From Neocallimastix lanati (nom. inval.) (Eukaryota > Neocallimastigomycota > Neocallimastigomycetes > Neocallimastigales > Neocallimastigaceae): a DNA stretch of 22,500 bases. The position numbers and the translations under genes are program-made. The DNA lies in assembly GCA_016946835.1 (NCBI GenBank), contig JACVTC010000001.1, forward strand, positions 1,712,501 to 1,735,000, in the 5' to 3' direction. Shown here one piece after another: positions 9,350 to 20,043 of the stretch (positions are counted from its first letter, which is position 1; each line of letters starts with the position of its first letter). Under the pieces are notes generated by a model, which was given only the letters and a program-made list of their open reading frames with translations, did not search any database and had not been told where the DNA came from.

Positions 9350-9929
9350 ATCGAATTAAAGACAATTTTTGTGTAACCCTAAATTTTTGATAAAAAATTT
9401 TTGAAGGAAGGAGGTCACTTGAGTCCTTTTTAAATTTTTATAGGAAACCCCTTTTAATAGACCATTTTATTGAAATTTTGAAATTTATAAAATTTAATAA
9501 AATTAAAAATTTGTTATGAAAATTTATGTATAGAAATATAATGATACCATTTTTAAATGTTTTTGGTTAAAAATTATTGAAATTGAAATTTTGAAATTTT
9601 GAAATTTTAATTTTAATTAACTTTTTAATTTTATGCATTAACTTTTAAAAAATTGAAAATTATAATAATTTACGAATTTTTGAATATATTGAATTAAAAA
9701 TTGATTGTTAAACGTGTAACATATCTATGCTTTTGAAATTTTGTAATTGCAATTTCGTGATAGAAATATTGAAAAATTAAAAATAACTAAAAAATTGATA
9801 ATAATAAAATAAAAGTTAAAAAATTAATAATAAATAATAAATTTTTCAATTTTTTTTTTTTTTTTTTTTTTTTAATTATAAGCTATTGAAATAAACTTCC
9901 TTCCATTCTTTAAATATAATAAATAAATA
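9350..9929. other. AT-rich flank of the retroelement, possible terminal-repeat region
   Basis: It contains repeated GAAATTTT units near 9580-9610, a GC-richer patch (GGAAGGAGGTCACTTGAGTCC, about 9404-9424) and a T tract (about 9850-9873). A minus-strand Ty3/gypsy element would have its 3' long terminal repeat here. I could not find a matching copy beyond 11660, so no LTR is claimed. Confidence 0.3.
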
Positions 9930-10030
9930 TCTTGATTTCTTGGGTTGTTTTAAACTTCCTCTGAAGGAACCCACTCATATGTATTTCTATATTTATATCT
10001 TACACGATGTCCATAATATTTTTTCTTATA
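9930..10030 (-). pseudogene. Possible chromodomain-like tail of the retroelement
   Basis: A minus frame reads KKKYYGHRVRYKYRNTYEWV then PSEEV, a stop, and NNPRNQDIYLLYLKN. The 'Y.W.P.E....N......' spacing resembles the end of retrotransposon chromodomains. The match is short, so this is tentative and rests largely on its position just after the integrase fragment. Confidence 0.3.
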
Positions 10031-10076
10031 ATTAGTCCTAAATCCTGAGATTTATATAATGTCATTAATAGATTCG

Positions 10077-10193
10077 TCATGAGATCATTTTAGAAAAACG
10101 ATCTACAACAACCATTATTATCGGGAAGACCGCATAAAAATCAATTTCTATAGATTTTCAAGGTCTTTCTGGAGTATCCAAAGGTAGGAGAAT
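10077..10193 (-). pseudogene. Integrase core fragment of the Ty3/gypsy element
   Basis: One minus-strand frame of 39 codons reads ILLPLDTPERP, stop, KSIEIDFYAVFP and then IIMVVVDRFSKMIS before a second stop. It aligns with the conserved gypsy integrase block 'LPIPE.PW..I..DFI..LP......VVVDRFSKM'. The first stop (TGA) sits where the family has Trp (TGG), a one-base change. The first catalytic Asp (in EIDF) is present; the second Asp and the Glu of the D,D-35-E triad are missing downstream, so the enzyme is dead. This is the strongest single piece of evidence for the element. Confidence 0.8.
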
Positions 10194-10373
10194 TTTTCAG
10201 GTTTTTCTTCAGTGCTGTTTTTAATATAATCAGGTCTTCCTGAGAGACTGTCAGGTTTTCCATTTTTGTTTCCCTATCTATACTTTATTATAAAATTATA
10301 TTATTGGAAGAAAAGGTACTATTTTTGTTGCCATTGATTTGCAACCCTTCCTCCTAATGTGTATATTAAATTC

Positions 10374-10620
10374 CTATAAACTATTTTTTGAAATATTTTT
10401 ATAATAAAATATATTTTTTATTTTTCTTTTAAAAAATATTTTTGAAAAATTTTCTTTATTTTTAATATATTTATTTATATTTTTATTTGAAGAATTATAA
10501 TTCAAATAAGAATATAAAGTGTTATTTTTATAATTATAATGTATTTTGAATTTTCTAATAAACTGATTACCAAAAAGCAAATCAGTAGGAATAAAGTTTG
10601 AAATTAAGAATTTTTCTTTA
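10374..10620 (-). pseudogene. Retropepsin-like remnant
   Basis: The minus-strand frame reads KEKFLISNFIPTDLLFGNQF then IRKFKIHYNYKN. This recalls the C-terminal end of a gypsy-type aspartic protease, where a hydrophobic strand precedes 'D.LLG..FL....'. The N-terminal part with the catalytic D-S/T-G is not seen. The rest of the frame is Asn/Lys-rich low complexity. Position between the gag and integrase remnants supports the call; the motif alone would not. Confidence 0.4.
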
Positions 10621-11057
10621 AATCTTGAAAATAAAATTTATTATTTTTAAAAATTTTAATTTAGAAATTTATCCAAACAAATTGATCTAATTTGGTAGTT
10701 CTTCCTGAAATACCTTTGACTATGATTTTATTTTTATTATTTATTTATTTATTTATTTACTTATTTATTTATTTATTTTTTTTTTGAATATTTAATTTTA
10801 ATTTATTTACTAATTTTTCTTTAATAAATTGCATAAGGATCCCTGAATATAACATAGATTCAGATGTTAATTTTTGAATTTTTGAATTTTTGAATTTTTA
10901 ATTCTAAAATTATTTAAAAATTTAATAGGAATATAATATTTAAATGAAAGAAAAGTAGATGGTAGATTTGATTCATTAAATGAATCAAGTGTAGGAAAAT
11001 TATAATTATAAGTTGTTTTTAAATTTTTTGTTGTATTGGGTTCCTTTTGAAGCCCAT

Positions 11058-11094
<37 letters not shown>

Positions 11095-11299
11095 GTTATT
11101 ATTTAGATTCTTATTGTTATTATTAAAATAATTATTACTAGTTTTATTATTATAATTATTTTTATTATTATAATTCTTGTTATTGTTTACGTGTGGGCTT
11201 GAATGTTTCTTTTTCAAAATTTTATTATCATTATTTCTTAATTGATCCTTGATTTTAATATTATTTTCAAATAAAATACTCTTGGTATATATCACAAAG

Positions 11300-11640
11300 C
11301 TTAGTAAGGAATTCCTCCATTTTTTCTATTTCTTTTTGGAACTTTGGGTGAAGTCCATTATTGAAAAATAAGACTAAAGCTTCTTCATTCCAAGACAGAC
11401 CTGTAGTTAACGTTCTAAACTATTCTATATATAATCAATTATTTTTCCTTATGAATGTTTTTCTAATTGGATTTTATCCAATTTTTACATGGGACATTTG
11501 TAAAAGTTTTTATCAATTCCTTTAGTGTTCCTCAATTATTGTTCTTGTTATAGGTATAGGTAGCAATATTCCAAATCCTTGTGCCATCTCTCAATCGTGA
11601 TTTGACAAAATTTATTTTTACTTCTTCTGATAATCTCAAG
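11300..11640 (-). pseudogene. gag (capsid) remnant of the Ty3/gypsy element
   Basis: Two pieces lie in different frames. The first (about 11640-11465) reads EVKINFVKSRLRDGTRIW and later GTLKELIKTF, with stops. It matches the capsid pattern of a helix, then 'L.G.A..W', then a helix. The second (about 11420-11290) reads LTTGLSWNEEALVLFFNNGL and HPKFQKEIEKMEEF, the hallmark of the capsid C-terminal half (aromatic, 'NEEAL...F..GL'). A frameshift between the pieces and a TGA after about 48 codons of the second make it non-functional. No CCHC zinc knuckle was found after it. Confidence 0.65.
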
Positions 11641-12229
11641 TTGGGATAAGTAGTGAAAGTATCTTCTCATAGTTGACAGACTAAAACTGTCAATTATATA
11701 ATTAAAAAATTTTTATCTATTTTAATAATAATAATAAATAAACTTTATTTCTTTTTTTTTAATATATATTAAAAATATTAAATATTTAATCGAAATAAAT
11801 ACTTTATGGCTTTAATATCGTGAATACATTTTTATTTTAATTGTTAAATAAAATATTTATATTTAATGTGGCTATATAATTAGAATGATTTAATCTTTTT
11901 TTATATTTTTGATTTTAATAAATCTTTAATTAATCTTTTAGATTTAAAATTATAAATCCTCGAATAATATATATATTTTTATTCTTTAAAATGTATATAT
12001 TATAAATATGATAACTAAAAATAAAGAATTAAATATAATTCTTTTTAAATATTATAAAGTGAATTTAATTAATGGATTTTATAATTTATTATTAAAGTAG
12101 TATATATATTAATTTATAAAATAATAATAATTAAGATATTAATATATATTTTATTAAAAAAATCAATAATCAAAAATCAATTTAACCAGAAATAAATTAA
12201 AAGGGAATATAAGTATATAAAATATTGAA

Positions 12230-12640
12230 AATAAAATAAAATAAAATAAAATAAAATAAAATAAAATAAAAAAAAATAAAATAAATAGTGAAGTAATATA
12301 AAAGAATAAAGTATTAATAAAAATAAAAATAAAATAAAATAAAATAAAATAAAATAAAATAAAATAAAATAAAATAAAATAAAATAAAATAAAATAAAAA
12401 AAAATAAAATAAATAGTGAAGTAATATAAAAGAATAAAGTATTAATAAAAATAAAAATAAAATAAAATAAAATAAAATAAAATAAAATAAAATAAAATAA
12501 AATAAAATAAAATAAAATAAAATAAAATAAAATAAAATAAAATAAAATAAAATAAAATAAAATAAAATAAAATAAAATAAAATAAAATAAAATAAAATAA
12601 AATAAAATAAAATAAAATAAAATAAAAAAAAATAAAATAA
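12230..12640. repeat. AAAAT pentanucleotide array with a duplicated interruption
   Basis: Three AAAAT tracts (about 12230-12270, 12318-12400, 12449-12628) are separated by two near-identical interruptions. Each interruption runs from AAAAAAAATAAAATAAATAG to TGAAGTAATATAAAAGAATAAAG and TATTAATAAAAATAAAA. They start 128 bp apart. A third, diverged interruption start lies at 12620-12650. So a unit of interruption plus array has itself been duplicated. Confidence 0.85.
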
Positions 12641-13155
12641 ATAGTAGAAATATGAACATAAAGTACAGATTGAATAAACTAAACTAAATTAAAAAAAAAA
12701 AAAACATATTAGTTGTTATTGTTTAGAAATATTTAAATATGAGAAACTTTTTTTTATAATTATATAATAAATTCAAATAATGGAGTATATATCACAAATA
12801 TTTCCTAATTAAATTTATTCATTTATACTAATATATAAAAATAAATGAAATACATATAAATATAAATTGAAATTTCGAAAGTAATAATTTATAAAATTAT
12901 TCATAATAATACTGTAAAATATTTAAAATCTATATAAAAAAAAAAATCATCAATTATAATTAATTTGTAATAATATAAAATGAATGAACTTTTGTAAAAA
13001 ATTTAATTTATATATTTAAATTTAAAAATTAATAATGTTGTATTTAGAAAGATTTTTTATTTTCTTATTATTGATAGTAATAGTAGCAATGATGTTATAA
13101 ACATATATAAAAAATATATTAACATTTATATATTATATATACTACTAAAAAACTA

Positions 13156-13230
13156 TAATAAATCCATAAATAAATCAAAATAATAAATCCATAAATAAAT
13201 CAAAATAATAAATCCATAAATAAATCAAAA
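13156..13230. repeat. Three perfect copies of a 25-bp tandem repeat
   Basis: Unit TAATAAATCCATAAATAAAT plus CAAAA is repeated at 13156-13180, 13181-13205 and 13206-13230 without a mismatch. It leads straight into the AAAT array. Confidence 0.85.
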
Positions 13231-13261
13231 TAATAAATAAATAAATAAATAAATAAATGAA

Positions 13262-13292
<31 letters not shown>

Positions 13293-13369
13293 CTGAATAA
13301 ATAAATAAATAAATAACTGAATAAATAAATAAATAAATAAATAAATGAATAAATAAATAAATAAATGAA

Positions 13370-13416
<47 letters not shown>

Positions 13417-13419
13417 ATA
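13231..13419. repeat. AAAT tetranucleotide array with regular interruptions
   Basis: Nearly continuous AAAT, interrupted by AACTGAAT twice and by ATGA three times. It lies about 190 bp upstream of the AP-1 gamma start codon. Shorter AAAT runs follow near 13463-13500. Confidence 0.85.
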
Positions 13420-13610
13420 TGTATATTTTATCATTTACATAAATTTTTATTAAAAAACATTATGAATAAATGAATAAATAAATAAATATAATAAATAAAT
13501 ATTTACTATTAATTATATTGGTTAATACAAGACAAAAAATATAGATTTATAATTATTGTAAATATTTTTTTATTTTCCATTTTTTTTTCTTAAAAATAAA
13601 ATAAAATAAA

Positions 13611-14601
13611 ATGGATATTCAAATTTCAAATTTAATTAATAAATTTACTGCACTTCGTCTAAAGGATCTTATAAAGGCAGTAAGAGCCTGTAAAACTGCT
13701 GCAGATGAAAGAGCAGTTATTGCAAAAGAATCAGCAAATATTAGAACTTCATTTAAGGAAGATGATAGTAATGAAGCTAGAAATAATAACATTTCAAAAC
13801 TTTTATATATCCACATGCTTGGTTACCCTGCTCATTTTGGTCAAATTGAATGTTTAAAATTAGGTATAAAATTTATATTTTTTATAAAGCATTATTGTAT
13901 ATAAAATTTTCTATCTTTTTTTCACCATTATAAAAAATTTCATATACACAATAACAATTAATTAAAAATATTTATTAAATTAAAACAAAGTTGCTTCACC
14001 AAGATTTTCAGATAAACGTGTTGGCTATCTAGGAATTATGTTATTGTTAGATGAAAATCAGGAAATTTTAACTTTAGTTACAAATTCATTAAAAAAGTAA
14101 TATAATTGTTAAAATAAAATAATTATTATTTTTATTTTTTAGAGAATGTTTATATATATAAAATAGAAATAGTTATCAATTTTTAATTTTATAATTTTAA
14201 TAAATTTGGCAATAGTGATTTAAATCATTCAAATATGTATGTTGTTGGACTTGCTTTATGTACATTAGGTAATATTTCCTCAGTAGAAATGGCAAGGGAT
14301 TTATCTAACGAAGTCGAAAAGTTATTAGGTAGTACAAGTTCGTACATCAGAAAGAAATCTGCTCTTTGTGCATTGAAAATTATTAAAAAAGTTCCAGAAT
14401 TAACAGAAAATTATATTAAAAGAGCTAAAAAATTATTAATTGAAAGACATCATGGTGTTTTACTTACAGCTATTACTCTTTTAACTGAAATGTGCAAACA
14501 AAATCAAGCAGTTACTAAAGAAATTAGTAAGGTAATTATTACTTTTAATATAATATAATTTGAATATTATAAAATGCAATATTTAATATAATATAAAGTA
14601 A

Positions 14602-14645
<44 letters not shown>

Positions 14646-14878
14646 ATACTAATACTAATAATAATATTGATTTTTTGTATTAGTATGTTCCTCATATAGT
14701 AAAAATCTTGCGTGGTTTGATTACCAACGATTTCACTGCGGAACATGTAGTTAACAATGTTTCAGATCCATTCCTTCAAGTTAAAATTTTAAGACTTTTA
14801 AGAATTTTAGGACATAAGAATCAAAGAGCTAGTGACGCAATGAATGATATTTTAGCTCAAGTAAATTTTGGTTACATA

Positions 14879-14921
<43 letters not shown>

Positions 14922-15149
14922 TTATTTTTATTTTTATTTTTGTTATTGTAATAGTATGATTAAATTATAATGAATTATAATCTAGGTTGTAACTAATACT
15001 GAAGGTTCAAAAAATACTGGTAATGCTGTTTTATATGAAGCTGTCTTAACTATTATCCATATTGAAAGTGAAAATTCATTGAGAGTATTAGCTATTAATA
15101 TTTTGGGTCGTTTCTTAGCCAATTCAGATAATAATATTAAGTATATATT

Positions 15150-15206
<57 letters not shown>

Positions 15207-15782
15207 ATTTATTTATTTATTAAATATTATTATAATTATTTTTATTTTTATTTATTTTAATTTTTTTTTTTTTATAAAAATGATAATAATAATTTTAAAA
15301 TAAAAAGATATGTCGCTTTAACTACTCTTACAACTGTTGCCGATACCGGTTTTGCAAGTACATCTACTTTACAACGTCATAGAAAGATTATTTTAGATTG
15401 TTTAAAGGATGTTGACATTTCTATTCGTCATCGTGCTTTAGACTTATCATTTTCACTTCTTAATAGTCAAAATATTAGAGCTATGACAAGAGAATTATTA
15501 AATTATTTAGAAGTAGCACCAGTTAGTGAAAAGAATAATGTTATTCATAGAATTTGTGAATCTGCTAGTGTTTGGAAACCAAATAGTCGCTGGGAAATTG
15601 ATACTATTTGTAGAGTTTTAACTATTTCTGGAAAGTTAGCATTAAATAATAAATAAATTTATTTAATTTTTATTTATATATATTTTTAATATATGTTTGA
15701 TTAAAATGTATAAATTTAATTATTAATAATTTGATAATTTATTAATATTATTTAATTTTATTTTATTATTTTTTATTATTGT

Positions 15783-15817
<35 letters not shown>

Positions 15818-16840
15818 TTTAAAGATATGTTGAACAAGATATTATTAATCATTTTGTAAAACTTGTTTCTGTATCACCAGGAGATTTACAACAATATATA
15901 ACAAGAAAATTATATAGCATTTTAACACAAGATGATGAAAAAATTTTGGAACAAGAAGGATTAATTATTGCAGGATCTTGGTGTATTGGTGAATATGGTG
16001 ATATGTTGGTTGACAATGACTCTGATAAAGTTCTTGGAGGACTATTATCAGAAGAAGCTGATAATGAAGGAGAAGAAAATATTACAGTTGATATTAAACC
16101 AAGTGAAGATGAAGTTATTCTTTTATTAAATAAATTTATTGATCATTTCTGTAATAATGATATTATTTGTGAATATATTTTAACAGCATTGGCAAAACTG
16201 TCTACTCGATTATCCACCTCTTCTAAGGAAAAATGTCGTTCCATTATTTCAAGATTTGTTACTAATACTGATATGGAAATTCAACAACGTGCTGTTGAAT
16301 ACAATGAGTATATGAAGTTAGATGAAACTACACTTTCTTCACTTATGGAAAGGATACCGCCATTGGAAGGTGCTTCAAAATTATTGTCATCTAGAAAACA
16401 TAATAAATATATGGAAGATAGTATTGATTTATTAGATGATATTGATAATAATGCTTCACAAAATAATTTATCATCAGCAAGTGATTTATTAAGTTTAAAT
16501 AATACTTCTACTACTAATCAAAATCAATCTGATAATATTATGGATTTATTAGGTGGATTAAGTATTGGTCAAACAACAATATCAACACCTATTTCAAAGC
16601 CTACTCAAACTAATGCATTGGATGATTTATTAGGTGGAATTAATTCGTCTTCATCTTCATCGCAAACACCTTCCGTTCCTGTTAAAAACAATTCTGTTGA
16701 TCTTTTAGGCGATATATTTGGATCAACAAATACAAATATATTAAATTCTAATACTTCACCTGTTAATTTAATGAATCCACTTACTTCTCCAACAAATTTA
16801 TTATCTAATAATTCTTCAACTCAAAGTAAATGTTTTTTAT

Positions 16841-16889
<49 letters not shown>

Positions 16890-17490
16890 TATATATTTGA
16901 AAAATTTATACATAAACATTAACAAATACATATAAATATTTGTAATTTTATTTCAATTCTATTTATTTAGAAACTTATATTGCATATGATAAGAATGGAT
17001 TAAAATTAGAATTTATTCCAAAACAAGAACCAAATAATATTACAGTTGTTAAAGGAACTTTTTCTTCTAACAATTCAACATTTAATCAAATTAATTTACA
17101 AATTGCAGTTCAAAAAGTATATATAATATATAATATATAATATATAATTATTTTACTTTAATTTTATTAAACGTAAAATAAAATTAATAAAATATAAATT
17201 TTATAAAAATATCAAAGGCATTACGTTTACAAATGAATCCTCCATCAGGCAATAGCGTTTCACCAGGAAATAATGTAGTTCAATTCTTTAAACTTTTAAA
17301 TCCAAATAAGGTTAATATTATATTAAAACTAAATATTTTAATTTTTTTTATTTTTTTATTTTTATATATATATATATTTTTATATTTATATTTTTTTTTT
17401 ATTTATTTTTCCTTTTTTTTATTTTATTTTATTTTTTTTTTTTACTTTTAAATTATAATATTCATTATACTAATATTAATTTTATATTAT

Positions 17491-17528
<38 letters not shown>

Positions 17529-17654
17529 ATAATAATAATAATAATAAAAAAATTAAAGGTACCAATAAAATTAAGATTAAGAATATCATATCAATTAAGT
17601 AGTGGACAAACTAATAATGAAATTGTTGAATTTAATTCATTTATGGATTTATAA
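13611..17654 (+). CDS. APL4: AP-1 complex subunit gamma (gamma-adaptin), ten exons, 889 aa
   Basis: Exons: 13611-13863, 13991-14096, 14216-14531, 14684-14860, 14986-15140, 15308-15634, 15825-16825, 16971-17116, 17218-17310, 17559-17654; 2670 nt, open throughout. It is the large subunit of the AP-1 clathrin adaptor, which sorts cargo at the trans-Golgi network and endosomes with beta, mu and sigma subunits. The trunk (about 1-621, HEAT-like helices) carries family blocks: [113 protein letters not shown]. The hinge (about 622-778) is Ser/Asn/Thr-rich with repeated DLL motifs that may bind clathrin. The ear (779-889) starts at [15 protein letters not shown] and includes [12 protein letters not shown]. 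Length is a little above the usual 820-860. ATG 13611 gives a short extra leader before the conserved LRLKDLI. The ninth intron is the longest (248 nt). The wording VTNSLKNDLNHSN with LALCTLGNI is fungal-like. The symbol follows yeast naming. Confidence 0.95.
14600..14662 (+). repeat. ACT trinucleotide microsatellite inside intron 3 of the AP-1 gamma gene
   Basis: About a dozen ACT units flanked by ACTAAT units. It is unusual here as one of the few repeats containing C. It ends about 20 bp before the acceptor at 14683. Confidence 0.85.
14879..14921 (+). repeat. ATT trinucleotide microsatellite inside intron 4 of the AP-1 gamma gene
   Basis: It starts 19 nt after the donor at 14861. Read through without splicing it gives a Tyr run, which is an artefact. 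Confidence 0.85.
15152..15199 (+). repeat. 48-nt T homopolymer in intron 5 of the AP-1 gamma gene
   Basis: It starts 11 nt after the donor at 15141. The same gene has T runs of about 31 nt in intron 6 (15785-15815) and 45 nt in intron 7 (16842-16886), and an A run of about 35 nt in intron 9 (17492-17526). Run lengths this long are uncertain in any assembly. Confidence 0.8.
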
Positions 17655-18023
17655 ATTATAAAATAAATGCATTAATTTTTTTTTCTAATATTAATACTTT
17701 ATAATATTTATTAAAATACAATTTTATATAAAATATAAATTCATAATCAATAATTTATTATTTAAGAAATAATAAAAATTAAAATAAATAATTAATAATA
17801 TATAATATATATAATAGTATATATTATTTTATAAAAGTTATTTAATTCTACATGTTTTTATAATAATATAATTTAAATATTATTTTTAAAAATACAAAAA
17901 AAAAAAAAAAAAAAATAAATAAAAACTCTTAATAATTATTAATTGTTTAATAGATATTTGAAATAATTTCATCATTTAATAGAAATAAATTTAAAGTCAA
18001 TAAATAATAAAAAAATTAAAAAA

Positions 18024-18078
<55 letters not shown>

Positions 18079-20043
18079 AATAATTTTAAATATTAATAAT
18101 ATTGATAGAATTGCTAAAAAATTAAAACTAATATAATATAAAAATTAATGATTTTGGAAAAATCCACAATATGATTATCTTAACTGAATCACATGATTAC
18201 ATAAATACTTGATAATATAAATTCTACAGTTGACAAAATCTAATTTTATATTTATATTGTTTAATAGTTATGATTATAATTAACAATATATTATTATATA
18301 TAGCCTATATATATAAACATTAATTTATTATTTCATAAATATTTAATTTATTTGTATAACAATATTTTTATAATTATTAAACCTCGTGTAACGTCAGCAT
18401 TTCAACAAAAAAATATAATATGAAAAAAATAAGAATTACAATATTAAACATTTTAATAATGAAATATATTAATTATATATATTTTATCGTACATTATATA
18501 TAATTGATAAATCATTAATATATTATCCTAAAAAATTTATATTAAATATTTAATAAATTAAATTTAAATTTTTATAAAGTATAATAAATAATAAAAAATG
18601 TTTATAAATATCAATTATTAAAAAAATATATAATACAATACAAAATATAAAATTATATATATCCAAAAAAAGAAAAAAAAAAAAAAAAAGAAAATTACAA
18701 AAAAAAAAAAAAAAAAAAATTAAATTTAACCATTGATTATTAAATTTGATTATATTCAATATATAAATTCAAATTCAAAACAATATACAAATAAAATATA
18801 TAGCAATAAAAAGTATTATATATAAATGAATAAATAAAAAAAATTATTGGTAAAAACGAAAAAAAGAATAGAGAAAAAATATTATCTTATTTTTTTTATT
18901 TTATTTTATTTTATTTTATTTTTTTATTTTAATAAAGTTTTATTGATAAAATAACTTTATAATAAAAAAACTATTAATCATATTTTAAATTTATTTAAAT
19001 GTTTTAGAATTAAATTCTTTTATGAAGAAACTTAATTTTAAAATTAATAGATTATTTTTTAATAATAAATTAATAGTTTATTTAATAATAAAATAAAAAA
19101 AGAATCAACAGGCTAAAAAATTATAAAATAAGAAAAAAAAATATTTTTTTATAATTACAATAAAAAAAAAAGATAAAAATAAAAATTATAAAAAATAAAA
19201 AATAAAAATAAAATAAAATAAAATAAAATAAAATAAATTAAAAAATAATAATAAAAAACATATATTTATTATTATTATTATTATATTTATTTATTTATTT
19301 TTTTTTTTTTGAAATAATAAAAATTTTATAAAGGAATATAAAATAAAAAAAAATTGTTCCAAATCACATATAATAATAGAATGGAAAAAAAGAAATAAAA
19401 TTACTTTCAAATATTGTCACAATATTTATTTTATTTTTATTTTTTTTTTTAATTAATATATAATAAACAATAAATTATTAATTGATAATAATAATAATAA
19501 TAATAATCATATTACCTTTTTTTTATTATTTTTAATTTAAATAAAAAAATAAAAATAAAAATAAATTACTGAATATACCTTATAAACAGAATATATACCA
19601 TTTTTTTAAAACTCAAATAAATGATATAAATTTTTGAATGTATCAATTTTTAATAGAACATTCAATACAAAATTTATACTTTTTGAAAGAGAATAATATC
19701 ATATAGATTTCAAAATAAGATATATAAAATAATATACTATAATACTATATAATTTAAAATAAATTAGTATAACTTTATATATATATTAAATTATAGATTA
19801 ATATTTATTTTCTATAATTTATTTAAGTTATATATGAATATATTGAATAAAAAAGTAAAAATAAACGTAACAATAGTATCATATAATAATTAATAATAAA
19901 TAATATTATTTATTATTGTTTAAAAGATTTTATAAATACGCTTATTTATCCAATACTATAAGAAAAATATAAATATTTTTATTTATTACAATATTTATAG
20001 AATAAATATATAAAATATACATTTAAATATTTAAATTTAAAAA
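17655..20043. other. Intergenic AT-rich DNA
   Basis: It contains the 3' flank of the AP-1 gamma gene, an AAAT run (about 18020-18078), A tracts near 18668-18688 and 18700-18719, AAAAT and TTTTA patches near 18897-18930 and 19200-19240, and AAT runs near 19485-19507. A small GC-richer patch lies at 18384-18410. I see no coding frame beyond composition artefacts and no RNA gene. Confidence 0.65.

Larger units (their letters stand above)
9930..11660 (-). mobile_element. Decayed, internally deleted Ty3/gypsy retrotransposon
   Basis: On the minus strand the order is gag-like (about 11640-11300), protease-like (about 10620-10480), integrase core (10193-10077) and a possible chromodomain-like tail (about 10030-9930). 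This is the order of a chromodomain-type Ty3/gypsy element, but only about 0.3 kb separates the protease-like and integrase pieces, where reverse transcriptase and RNase H should occupy well over 1 kb. Frames are broken by stops and shifts throughout. The GC-richer patches coincide with the protein remnants. Low-complexity inserts (A/Asn/Lys-rich at 10980-11200, TTTA at about 10739-10780) lie between them. Confidence 0.7.
11661..13610. other. Intergenic AT-rich DNA dominated by microsatellites
   Basis: It separates the retroelement from the AP-1 gamma gene. The main contents are the AAAAT array, the 25-bp repeat and the AAAT array listed separately. The remaining sequence is TA-rich with no coding frame. 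The last 40 bases (T-rich, then AAAATAAAATAAAATAAA before ATG 13611) are the likely 5' untranslated region of the next gene. Confidence 0.6.

Noticed and set aside
12177-12659. 160-residue minus-strand ORF of repeated FILFY
   Set aside because: It is only the translation of the AAAAT microsatellite; length 5n cycles through frames without stops. No biased codon use or start context.
13225-13434. 69-residue minus ORF of repeated LFIY
   Set aside because: Translation of the AAAT microsatellite.
13619-13816. Minus ORF opposite AP-1 gamma exon 1
   Set aside because: The plus strand is a strongly conserved adaptin exon; the antisense frame is incidental. The same applies to 21553-21792 opposite the transporter.
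13611-17654. Dictyostelid origin of the window
   Set aside because: Composition and introns would fit, but the adaptin wording ([24 protein letters not shown]) is nearer to fungal Apl4 as I know it. Not excluded; a database search would decide.
18550-18759. 69-residue minus ORF
   Set aside because: Phe/Ile/Leu-rich frame produced by A tracts at 18668-18719; no start context or similarity.
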